NCBI RefSeq assembly: GCF_001748145.1
Contig: NZ_BCQA01000001.1
Coordinates: 6,226,501-6,290,500 of the forward strand
DNA length: 64,000 nt
Source: Bosea sp. BIWAKO-01
GTDB taxonomy: Bacteria; Pseudomonadota; Alphaproteobacteria; Rhizobiales; Beijerinckiaceae
Direction of reading: 5' to 3'
Part shown: in pieces, positions 35,346-42,613 of the stretch
Numbering within the stretch: position 1 is the stretch's first letter
How the letters are laid out: every line of letters begins with the position of its first letter
Position numbers and translations under genes: made by a program
Notes under the pieces: model-generated
The model's input: only the letters and a program-made list of their open reading frames with translations
The model's database searches: none
What the model was told of the DNA's origin: nothing

Positions 35346-35723
35346 ATGAATGATACTGTCAGGCAGGCACGCCGCAAGGCGACCCGGACGGGCTGCGCAG
35401 TCGAGGCGACGCTCAGCGTGCTGGGTGGAATCTGGAAACCCGTGCTGGTGTTCCACCTTCTCCAAGGACGATTGCGCTTCAATGCGCTGTGCCGCCTGAC
35501 GCCGAACGCCACGGCCAGGATGGTGACGATCCAACTCCGCGAGCTCGAGGCCGATGGCGTCGTATGCCGCACCGTCTACCCGGAGGTGCCCCCGCGCGTT
35601 GAATACGAATTGAGCGAGTTTGGCCGCACGCTGGAACCCGTTCTGATCAGCTTGCGAGACTGGGGCGAAGCTTTGCAGGCCAGGGACCAAACCGAAATGG
35701 CACGGAGCTGCCCTCCGCGGTGA
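35346..35723 (+). CDS. HxlR-family transcriptional regulator
   Basis: A 125-residue winged-helix protein: C18-containing N-terminus (RTGCAVEATLSVLGGIWKPV), recognition region (RFNALCRLTPNATARMVTIQ), wing (DGVVCRTVYPEVPPRVEYEL) and a C-terminal dimer helix. The HxlR signature G.W...VL..L..G..RF is present. An N-terminal Cys in this position is often a redox or electrophile sensor. It likely controls the divergent oxidoreductase. No clear ribosome site precedes the ATG, so it may be leaderless. Confidence 0.88.
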   Translation: MNDTVRQARRKATRTGCAVEATLSVLGGIWKPVLVFHLLQGRLRFNALCRLTPNATARMVTIQLRELEADGVVCRTVYPEVPPRVEYELSEFGRTLEPVLISLRDWGEALQARDQTEMARSCPPR

Positions 35724-35780
35724 GGGCGCATTCGGTCGAGGTGGCATCGAGCCATCGTTGAGCGGGAGCTGACATCGCGA

Positions 35781-35843
35781 ATGTCAGAGGTGGGGTCGAT
35801 TCCGGAAGTGGCGACGACGCGAGGCCACCGTCTGGGTCGGGTG
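35781..35843 (+). repeat. IS-targeted intergenic motif, occupied copy
   Basis: Runs from ATGTCAGAGGTGGGGTCGAT to the left end of IS copy 1 and continues past it (GATAGCGG at 37396). It aligns with 40779-40839: both have TGGGG, CGATTCCGGA, and CCA(C/A)CGTCTG(G/A)GT(C/T)GGGTGG. It appears to be a degenerate dispersed repeat into which the IS inserted. Confidence 0.5.
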
Positions 35844-37391
35844 GAGGCCGTGTGGAAACGTCTTTCAGGGTCGTGCTCTGACGATGCGACAGGGTCTGAG
35901 GGTCAGGCTCTCATGGCCTTCATCAACGTCGCCGCGCCGAGGATGGCGATGGCCCGCTTGAGATTGTAGGCCAGCACATGGAGGCTCATCTCGGTTCCGA
36001 CATTGGGGAGGTGGCGGGTCAGGAAGTGACTTCGGCCCATCCAGTCCTTGATCGTGCCGAAGACGTGCTCGACCGTGCGCCTTCGGATCCGCATGGCGTC
36101 GGGCATGCGATCGAGCCGGCGCTGCATGGCCTCGATCACCACCTCGTGCTCCCAGCGCTTGATGCGGCGCTGCTTGCCGGTGGTGCATTGGTCTTTGACC
36201 AGGCAGGCTCCGCAGCCGTCGGCCCAGTAGGTATGGAGTGTCAGATCCTTCTCGACCGATGAGAAGCGCCATGTGAGCGTCTCGCCGGCGGGACAGCGAT
36301 AGGTGTCGCTCGGAGCATCGTAGGTGAAGTCCTGCTTGCCCCAGCGCCCGTCGGCTTTGGCCCCTGATGTCAGGGGCTTGGGGACGATGGCGGAGATGCC
36401 GATCTCGTCGCAGGCCAGGACCTCCTCGCCTGAGAAGTAGCCGCGATCGGCCAGCACAGTCAGCGCACCGGCTCCTGTCGCATCCTTTGCCTGACGCCCC
36501 ATGCTGGCGAGCTGGCTGCGGTCGTGGCCGATGTTGGTGACCTCATGAGCCACGATCAGATGATGTTTGGCGTCGACCGCCGCCTGAACGTTGTAGCCGA
36601 CGAGGCCAGTGCCCTTGCCGTTGGTGGCCATGGCGCGGGCGTCGGGATCGGTCAGCGAGACCTGACGGTCTGGCGCCACCGCGACGACGTGGTCCATCGC
36701 CTGGAGGTCACGCATCTGCTGACGCAGGCGATCAAGCCGGTCCTTGAGGCGGATGCTGCGCATCTGCGCGACGTCATCCTCCTGCCGGTCGGCCGTATCG
36801 AGCAGCGACAGATAGCGTGCGATGCTTGCCTCCACCTGCTCCATCCGGCGACGGATCGCGCCGGGCGTGAAGTTCTTGTCGCGCGTGTTGACGGCCTTGA
36901 ACCGGCTGCCGTCCACGGCCACGGTGCCGCCTGCCAGAAGGCCGAGTTGGCGGCACAGCACGACGAACTGCGCGCAGGCAGCCCGGATCGCAGCCCCATT
37001 GTCACGGCGAAAGTCGGCGATGGTCTTGAAGTCGGGCGCAAGCTTGCCCGTCAGCCACATCACCTCGACGTTGCGGCCGGCCTCGCGCTCCAGCCGGCGG
37101 CTCGACTGAACCTGGTTGAGGTAGCCGTAGAGGTACAGCTTGAGAAGGGTAGCGGGGTGGTATCCAGGCCGCCCCGTCGAGGCCGGGCCGGCAAAGCCCA
37201 TCGTTCCCAGATCGAGTTCGTCGATGAAGACATCCACCACCCGGACCGGATTATCTTCGCTGACGTAGTCCTCAAGACAGTCGGGCAGGAGCAGTCTCTG
37301 CAGCCGGGTCTCGCCTTCGATGTAGCGCGCCATGCAAGCCCTCGGATCGCTCCAGAAAGCCTACCAGATCAGCCCGTTTCCACACAGCCTC
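35844..37391 (-). mobile_element. IS1182-type insertion sequence, copy 1 (1548 bp)
   Basis: Imperfect terminal inverted repeats: left GAGGCCGTGTGGAAACG, right end (minus strand) GAGGCTGTGTGGAAACG. Flanked by 4-bp direct repeats GGTG (35840-35843 and 37392-37395). It carries one transposase gene on the minus strand. It has the same length as copies 2 and 3, with no difference noticed. Confidence 0.9.
35903..37333 (-). CDS. IS1182-family transposase (copy 1)
   Basis: A 476-residue DDE transposase. N-terminal DUF772 domain (about 15-120; TGRPGYHPATLLKLYLYGYL, NQVQSSRRLEREAGRNVEVM). RNase-H core: first Asp in GGTVAVDGSRFKA, second in VLADRGYFSGEE, Glu in RRRTVEHVFGTIKDWMG. A Cys cluster lies between (DTYRCPAGE, GCGACLVKDQC), as in other IS1182 members. 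Starts 58 bp inside the right end. Intact, so probably active. Confidence 0.93.
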   Translation of the reverse strand: MARYIEGETRLQRLLLPDCLEDYVSEDNPVRVVDVFIDELDLGTMGFAGPASTGRPGYHPATLLKLYLYGYLNQVQSSRRLEREAGRNVEVMWLTGKLAPDFKTIADFRRDNGAAIRAACAQFVVLCRQLGLLAGGTVAVDGSRFKAVNTRDKNFTPGAIRRRMEQVEASIARYLSLLDTADRQEDDVAQMRSIRLKDRLDRLRQQMRDLQAMDHVVAVAPDRQVSLTDPDARAMATNGKGTGLVGYNVQAAVDAKHHLIVAHEVTNIGHDRSQLASMGRQAKDATGAGALTVLADRGYFSGEEVLACDEIGISAIVPKPLTSGAKADGRWGKQDFTYDAPSDTYRCPAGETLTWRFSSVEKDLTLHTYWADGCGACLVKDQCTTGKQRRIKRWEHEVVIEAMQRRLDRMPDAMRIRRRTVEHVFGTIKDWMGRSHFLTRHLPNVGTEMSLHVLAYNLKRAIAILGAATLMKAMRA

Positions 37392-37612
37392 GGTGGATAG
37401 CGGAAATCGCCACGCGTATTCGCGATACCCCATCTCAGGACCTTCAACCGCCGCCAACACTTGTCTGTGGACCTAAGTTAGAGCTGACGATCGAGAGCAG
37501 TCTGATTAGGTCGGCCATCACAGAGCAAGAGCCCATCACTCCGTTTTCGTGTATTAGCCTTGCGGGGGGCTCAATCCTCGCCTTTCGCCGGAATGTCGGG
37601 ACGGAGAGAAGG

Positions 37613-38425
37613 ATGCCCATTTTTCTTGATCGACATAACTTGAGGGGTCTGACCGCAGCAGATATCGCCGAAGCCCATCGCAAGGATTTGGAGGTGCAGG
37701 AGCGTTACGGCGTACGATTTCTGACTTATTGGTTCGACGAAGCAAGGGGTACAGGCTTCTGCCTCATAGACGCACCTGACATCCAGGCAGCAATGCGGGT
37801 GCATGACGAGGCTCACGGAGATTTAGCCAAAGATGTCATCGAGGTAGATCTTTCCGCTGTCGAAGCCTTTCTCGGTCGCGTCTCGGACCCAGCTCCAAAA
37901 GGCGACAGCCCTCATGCAATGTTTGATCCGGCCTTACGCGCCATCATGTTCACCGACATTGTCGACTCGACCGGCATGACCGCAAGGCTAGGCGATCTAA
38001 GGGCGGTTGAGATGACCAGAGCCCATGATTCCTTGGTGCGCCGCTCCCTCAACGACAAGGGGGGACGCGAGGTCAAGCACACCGGGGATGGGATCATGGC
38101 TTCTTTCGATGACGTCGTTGCAGCGGTGGATTGTGCTCGTTCAATTCAGCAGGCCTTTGATGCCTTCAACCTCGCGAGCAAGGAGAAGTTACGGGTGCGG
38201 ATCGGGTTAGACGCTGGTGAGCCCGTTGCCGACAGTAATGACCTGTTCGGAGCGACAGTTCAGACTGCGGCTCGCCTATGTCAGGCGGCTGAACCGGACA
38301 CCATCGTCGTGTCGGGAGCGGTATCGGCTTTGGTTTTGAACCGATTCCCCCTCGTTTCTCTTGGTCATAAAGCCTTGAAAGGCTTCGTGCATCCCGTTGC
38401 AGCGTTCGAGGTGAACTGGCACTGA
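37613..38425 (+). CDS. DUF4242 domain fused to class III cyclase
   Basis: A 270-residue protein. N-terminal DUF4242/SCO4226-like domain (1-90; PIFLDRHNLRGLTAADIAEA, ARGTGFCLIDAPD, MRVHDEAHGD), a ferredoxin-like fold that binds nickel in SCO4226. C-terminal class III cyclase domain (about 105-265) with metal residues D115 (IMFTDIVDSTGMTARLGD) and D159 (VKHTGDGIMASFDD), and DLFGATVQTAARLCQAAEPD. It may couple metal or ligand sensing to cyclic nucleotide production. Start at 37613 follows ACGGAGAGAAGG; the apparent longer frame comes from the neighbouring IS. It is enclosed between IS copies 1 and 2. Confidence 0.82.
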   Translation: MPIFLDRHNLRGLTAADIAEAHRKDLEVQERYGVRFLTYWFDEARGTGFCLIDAPDIQAAMRVHDEAHGDLAKDVIEVDLSAVEAFLGRVSDPAPKGDSPHAMFDPALRAIMFTDIVDSTGMTARLGDLRAVEMTRAHDSLVRRSLNDKGGREVKHTGDGIMASFDDVVAAVDCARSIQQAFDAFNLASKEKLRVRIGLDAGEPVADSNDLFGATVQTAARLCQAAEPDTIVVSGAVSALVLNRFPLVSLGHKALKGFVHPVAAFEVNWH

Positions 38426-38532
38426 GATCATAATTTTCGCCGATGATGTTGACACGCCGGGGCGCGCTGTACGTCCGCAAGGGGGCGTTTTGAGACGTTG
38501 CGAGGACCGATCGCACATGTCCGCGATGGGCG

Positions 38533-40080
38533 GAGGCCGTGTGGAAACGTCTTTCAGGGTCGTGCTCTGACGATGCGACAGGGTCTGAGGGTCAGGCTCT
38601 CATGGCCTTCATCAACGTCGCCGCGCCGAGGATGGCGATGGCCCGCTTGAGATTGTAGGCCAGCACATGGAGGCTCATCTCGGTTCCGACATTGGGGAGG
38701 TGGCGGGTCAGGAAGTGACTTCGGCCCATCCAGTCCTTGATCGTGCCGAAGACGTGCTCGACCGTGCGCCTTCGGATCCGCATGGCGTCGGGCATGCGAT
38801 CGAGCCGGCGCTGCATGGCCTCGATCACCACCTCGTGCTCCCAGCGCTTGATGCGGCGCTGCTTGCCGGTGGTGCATTGGTCTTTGACCAGGCAGGCTCC
38901 GCAGCCGTCGGCCCAGTAGGTATGGAGTGTCAGATCCTTCTCGACCGATGAGAAGCGCCATGTGAGCGTCTCGCCGGCGGGACAGCGATAGGTGTCGCTC
39001 GGAGCATCGTAGGTGAAGTCCTGCTTGCCCCAGCGCCCGTCGGCTTTGGCCCCTGATGTCAGGGGCTTGGGGACGATGGCGGAGATGCCGATCTCGTCGC
39101 AGGCCAGGACCTCCTCGCCTGAGAAGTAGCCGCGATCGGCCAGCACAGTCAGCGCACCGGCTCCTGTCGCATCCTTTGCCTGACGCCCCATGCTGGCGAG
39201 CTGGCTGCGGTCGTGGCCGATGTTGGTGACCTCATGAGCCACGATCAGATGATGTTTGGCGTCGACCGCCGCCTGAACGTTGTAGCCGACGAGGCCAGTG
39301 CCCTTGCCGTTGGTGGCCATGGCGCGGGCGTCGGGATCGGTCAGCGAGACCTGACGGTCTGGCGCCACCGCGACGACGTGGTCCATCGCCTGGAGGTCAC
39401 GCATCTGCTGACGCAGGCGATCAAGCCGGTCCTTGAGGCGGATGCTGCGCATCTGCGCGACGTCATCCTCCTGCCGGTCGGCCGTATCGAGCAGCGACAG
39501 ATAGCGTGCGATGCTTGCCTCCACCTGCTCCATCCGGCGACGGATCGCGCCGGGCGTGAAGTTCTTGTCGCGCGTGTTGACGGCCTTGAACCGGCTGCCG
39601 TCCACGGCCACGGTGCCGCCTGCCAGAAGGCCGAGTTGGCGGCACAGCACGACGAACTGCGCGCAGGCAGCCCGGATCGCAGCCCCATTGTCACGGCGAA
39701 AGTCGGCGATGGTCTTGAAGTCGGGCGCAAGCTTGCCCGTCAGCCACATCACCTCGACGTTGCGGCCGGCCTCGCGCTCCAGCCGGCGGCTCGACTGAAC
39801 CTGGTTGAGGTAGCCGTAGAGGTACAGCTTGAGAAGGGTAGCGGGGTGGTATCCAGGCCGCCCCGTCGAGGCCGGGCCGGCAAAGCCCATCGTTCCCAGA
39901 TCGAGTTCGTCGATGAAGACATCCACCACCCGGACCGGATTATCTTCGCTGACGTAGTCCTCAAGACAGTCGGGCAGGAGCAGTCTCTGCAGCCGGGTCT
40001 CGCCTTCGATGTAGCGCGCCATGCAAGCCCTCGGATCGCTCCAGAAAGCCTACCAGATCAGCCCGTTTCCACACAGCCTC
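38533..40080 (-). mobile_element. IS1182-type insertion sequence, copy 2 (1548 bp)
   Basis: Same ends and length as copy 1. Flanking direct repeats GGCG (38529-38532 and 40081-40084) differ from those of copies 1 and 3, showing an independent insertion. The empty target reads TGGGCGGGGAGCGG within a dyad GTCCGC-N12-GCGGAC. Confidence 0.9.
38592..40022 (-). CDS. IS1182-family transposase (copy 2)
   Basis: 476 residues, same protein as copy 1 with no residue difference, so the transposition is recent. The DDE residues and DUF772 region are intact. Confidence 0.93.
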   Translation of the reverse strand: MARYIEGETRLQRLLLPDCLEDYVSEDNPVRVVDVFIDELDLGTMGFAGPASTGRPGYHPATLLKLYLYGYLNQVQSSRRLEREAGRNVEVMWLTGKLAPDFKTIADFRRDNGAAIRAACAQFVVLCRQLGLLAGGTVAVDGSRFKAVNTRDKNFTPGAIRRRMEQVEASIARYLSLLDTADRQEDDVAQMRSIRLKDRLDRLRQQMRDLQAMDHVVAVAPDRQVSLTDPDARAMATNGKGTGLVGYNVQAAVDAKHHLIVAHEVTNIGHDRSQLASMGRQAKDATGAGALTVLADRGYFSGEEVLACDEIGISAIVPKPLTSGAKADGRWGKQDFTYDAPSDTYRCPAGETLTWRFSSVEKDLTLHTYWADGCGACLVKDQCTTGKQRRIKRWEHEVVIEAMQRRLDRMPDAMRIRRRTVEHVFGTIKDWMGRSHFLTRHLPNVGTEMSLHVLAYNLKRAIAILGAATLMKAMRA

Positions 40081-40160
40081 GGCGGGGAGCGGACCTTACG
40101 ATTGACGTGGGCTGGCCAACTCGGCCTTTGCTGGCTGATCGTTTCGTGAGGCTCGCTCCT

Positions 40161-40715
40161 ATGGCTAAGCGCCCCATACCCCATCCCACGCTCTCGACCG
40201 CTCGCCTGCGCTTGCGCCAGTTTCGCGCCGATGATGCGGACGAGATGCACAAATGCTTCGCCGATCCCGAGACAATGCGGTTTTGGAACCAGCCGGTCTA
40301 CACAAAGCGCGTCGAAACCGAGCGCTCGGTGCGCAATTTCATCGATTGCACGCCATCCTACTATCGATTTTGGGCGGTGGCCGACGAGGCCGATGATCGA
40401 TGCCTGGGGCTGGTCAATTACCACGATGGTCACATTCGCAGCAGGCGCGCCAGCATCGGCTATATGATCAACCCCGCTCGGCATCGGCAGGGTCTGGCCG
40501 CAGAGGCCGTTACGGCCATGCTTGATTTCTGTTTTGCCGAACTTGGCCTGCACCGCATTCAAGCCTTTATCCATCCCGACAACAGCGCGTCGATCGGGCT
40601 GGTCGAGAAACTGGGCTTCAGTCGCGAAGGGGTGCTGCGAGACAATCTGCGTGTGGGTGATGTTTGGCGGGACGATCTGCTCTACGCCCTCCTGTCCCGC
40701 GAGTGGCGCAATTGA
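40161..40715 (+). CDS. GNAT-family N-acetyltransferase (RimJ/RimL type)
   Basis: A 184-residue protein. Typical Acetyltransf_3 order: LSTARLRLRQFRADDADEMH, a beta hairpin (YYRFWAVADEADDRCLGLVN), the acetyl-CoA loop ARHRQGLAAEAVTAML (Q/R-x-x-G-x-A), then LHRIQAFIHPDNSASIGLVE and KLGFSREGVLR. It acetylates an amine, possibly an N-terminus of a ribosomal protein or a small molecule. Start at 40161 (MAKRPIPHPTLS); a longer frame reaches into IS copy 2 and is discounted. Located in the IS-bounded accessory block. Confidence 0.87.
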   Translation: MAKRPIPHPTLSTARLRLRQFRADDADEMHKCFADPETMRFWNQPVYTKRVETERSVRNFIDCTPSYYRFWAVADEADDRCLGLVNYHDGHIRSRRASIGYMINPARHRQGLAAEAVTAMLDFCFAELGLHRIQAFIHPDNSASIGLVEKLGFSREGVLRDNLRVGDVWRDDLLYALLSREWRN

Positions 40716-40778
40716 TGACCTGCGTAGGGTGAGGCCGAAGATCGGTCGACCGTTCCCGCCTGCTCCATGCTCGAAGTG

Positions 40779-40839
40779 ACGTCCGCTATGGGGCGATTCC
40801 GGAGACGCGCCGCCAACGTCTGAGTTGGGTGGGGAACGG
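40779..40839 (+). repeat. IS-targeted intergenic motif, unoccupied copy
   Basis: Starts ACGTCCGCTATGGGGCGATT and ends TGGGTGGGGAACGG (40826-40839), which differs at one position from the 14-bp target consensus YGGGYGGNNAGCGG of the IS1182-type element. It aligns with the left flank of IS copy 1. Confidence 0.5.
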
Positions 40840-40949
40840 GCGTTGCCCCTTGATTGAGGACAAGGACAGCCCGCTCGCCGTAGCCTGAACCATCGGACGC
40901 ACGAGGCGGCACGAGGCGGATTGAATAGCTCCTTCGGCGCCCGCCATCA

Positions 40950-41924
40950 TCAAGGCCACACAGGCGCGCCGTCCAACCCGGTCGTTTCAGGCAGACCGCA
41001 GATCAGGTTCGCATTCTGCACCGCCTGACCTGCCGCGCCCTTGCCAAGATTATCGACCACCCCCATCGCGATAACCAGGTTGCGCTCGGGATCGGCCCCA
41101 TAGCTGACGAACGCGAGGTTCGAGCCGGTAGCCCATTTGGTCTGTGGCGGCTTGGCGGTCACGCGGACGAACGAACGCCCGGCATAGAAGCGCCGCGCCG
41201 CGTCCAGGCACTGGTCCGTGGTGGCGCGGCCGCGGCAGTAGATGGTGGCGAGAATGCCGCGCGTCATCGGCACCAAGTGCGGCGTGAACACCAGCCCGGC
41301 TGCGTTGCCGCCACTCAACCGCTCGATCGTCTTGGCGATCTCGGGCATGTGGACGTGGTTGAGCAGACCGTAGGGGATCAGGTTCTCATTGCTCTCGGCG
41401 TAGCCGAACATGCTGTCGCCACCCCGGCCTGCTCCGGAGATGCCCGTCTTGACGTCGATCACGATATTACCCGGCTCGATCAGCCCGTCGGCCAGCAGCG
41501 GCGCCAGCGCGATCAGCGTCGCGGCGGGGAAGCAGCCGGGATTGGCAATGCGGGTCTGCCCCTTGATCTGGGCAGGCCATATGTCGGCCAGGCCATACGC
41601 CCAGCCCTCCACGTAACGGTGGTCGCCGCCGATATCGACGATCTTCACATCCTTGGGCACGCGAGCGAGAGCCTCGGCCGAGGCGCCCGTAGGCAGCGAC
41701 GCGAACAGCACGTCGAGCTTCGGCAAGGTCGCAGGGTCCCATTTCTCGATCACCAACTCGGCCAGCTTGCCCGGCACACCGGGGAAGCGATCCACCAAGC
41801 GGCTGCCGGCGCTGCTTTCGCCCGCAGCGTAGACCAGCTCGAAAGACGGATGGCTCGCGATCAGGCGCAACGCCTCGCCGCCGCCAAAACCGCTGATCCC
41901 AACAATGCCGACGCGAATGCTCAT
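40950..41924 (-). CDS. argC: N-acetyl-gamma-glutamyl-phosphate reductase
   Basis: A 324-residue NADPH-dependent enzyme of arginine (ornithine) biosynthesis. Rossmann start VGIVGISGFGGGEALRLI, nucleophile in ANPGCFPAATLIAL, catalytic His in FTPHLVPMTRGILATIY, and GISGAGRGG. This is the longer ArgC type; many Hyphomicrobiales use the short ArgC type beginning near IFIDGEAGTTG, so this may be an extra or acquired copy (inference). ATAAGGACATCACC gives the ribosome site. The 5' region carries an Arg-rich leader ORF and a terminator, consistent with attenuation by arginine supply. No other arg gene is adjacent. Confidence 0.92.
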   Translation of the reverse strand: MSIRVGIVGISGFGGGEALRLIASHPSFELVYAAGESSAGSRLVDRFPGVPGKLAELVIEKWDPATLPKLDVLFASLPTGASAEALARVPKDVKIVDIGGDHRYVEGWAYGLADIWPAQIKGQTRIANPGCFPAATLIALAPLLADGLIEPGNIVIDVKTGISGAGRGGDSMFGYAESNENLIPYGLLNHVHMPEIAKTIERLSGGNAAGLVFTPHLVPMTRGILATIYCRGRATTDQCLDAARRFYAGRSFVRVTAKPPQTKWATGSNLAFVSYGADPERNLVIAMGVVDNLGKGAAGQAVQNANLICGLPETTGLDGAPVWP

Positions 41925-41948
41925 GGTGATGTCCTTATGGGTTTGGGC

Positions 41949-41984
41949 AAAAGAAAACCCCCGGAGCCGAGGGCTGCGGAGGTT
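41949..41984 (-). terminator. Intrinsic terminator (attenuator) in the argC leader
   Basis: On the minus strand AACCTCCG-C-AGCC-CTC-GGCT-C-CGGGGGTT folds as an 8-bp outer stem with one G-U pair, one mismatch, a 4-bp inner stem and a 3-nt loop, followed by TTCTTTT. It lies 25 nt upstream of the argC start. Its 5' arm contains CGCAGCCC (41971-41978), which is fully complementary to GGGCTGCG upstream (42062-42069), giving a mutually exclusive antiterminator. Confidence 0.75.
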
Positions 41985-42019
41985 CAGGAACGCGGGCCGG
42001 GCCGCTTCTGCGGGTGGGC

Positions 42020-42133
42020 CTACGGCGAGGCAGTCACCATGCGGAAGGACGCTGAGCGACGCGCAGCCCGAAGAGCTGCCGCTTGGGTCGAGCGGCGTCG
42101 GCGTCGGTCACAAAGATTCCGGTTCCAGAGCAT
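42020..42133 (-). CDS. Arginine-rich leader peptide upstream of argC
   Basis: A 37-codon ORF with 10 Arg codons, five of them consecutive at codons 10-14 (CGA CGC CGA CGC CGC), preceded by MLWNRNLCD and ending MVTASP. TTGACG begins 35 nt upstream of the ATG, so transcription could start at or near the first codon, as in the leaderless trpL of rhizobia. The Arg run ends 13 nt before hairpin arm 1 (GCAGCTC, 42073-42079), which pairs with arm 2 (GGGCTGC). Arm 2 can instead pair with the terminator 5' arm. A ribosome stalled on the Arg codons would cover arm 1 and favour antitermination. Expression of the peptide is inferred, not shown. Confidence 0.6.
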   Translation of the reverse strand: MLWNRNLCDRRRRRSTQAAALRAARRSASFRMVTASP

Positions 42134-42392
42134 GCAGTAACACTGTCGCTGCCCGGATTCAGCGTCAAGTGGAATGTCTTCTGACCGCGCCCCAAGCGAA
42201 AAGAGCACAGCCCGCTCGCCGGCCTTAAACCACGAGCCTGCGGATCTCCGGGCACCGACCTCCGGGTTCACGCCCGAGCCTGCGCAGAACTGCTCTCGTC
42301 AGCGCCAAAGAGCGGCAGCCGAGGCGGCTCTCCCCGCCTCCGGGGCGGCCATCTGCCATCCTTCGGCGCGTCTTGCCCGAGCCATATCCGGT

Positions 42393-42584
42393 ATGCGCCT
42401 GAGCGAACGGGATAAGCCTTTATCGTATTGCGGAGCCCAAGTTTTGGATTGGCGCGGCGTCCTTGGGGTACTCGCATTCACAATCGTGCAGGCGCTTGTG
42501 GTCCTGTTTATCTTAAACCCGATCGGCCTCGCGGCGCTTCTTCTAGCGATTGGGATGCTATTCGACCCCAAGAACGCTCTGTAA
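42393..42584 (+). CDS. Possible small membrane protein
   Basis: A 63-residue frame with two closely spaced hydrophobic segments (VLGVLAFTIVQALVVLFIL and IGLAALLLAIGMLF). No homolog recognised and no strong ribosome site. It lies between the argC leader and IS copy 3, divergent from argC. Could be a real hairpin membrane protein or chance. Confidence 0.35.
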   Translation: MRLSERDKPLSYCGAQVLDWRGVLGVLAFTIVQALVVLFILNPIGLAALLLAIGMLFDPKNAL

Positions 42585-42613
42585 GCCTCCGCAAGGTGCG
42601 ACGGCTTTGGGTG

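Noticed and set aside
36524..37395. Apparent long N-terminal extension of the DUF4242-cyclase into the IS
   Set aside because: The extension is antisense to the transposase and recurs at the other IS copies in front of unrelated genes. The real start has a good ribosome site at 37613.
42020..42133. Folded argC leader as a tRNA or tRNA-like gene
   Set aside because: It can fold with several stems, but no T-loop consensus or acceptor-stem pairing was found. The attenuator reading explains the elements better.
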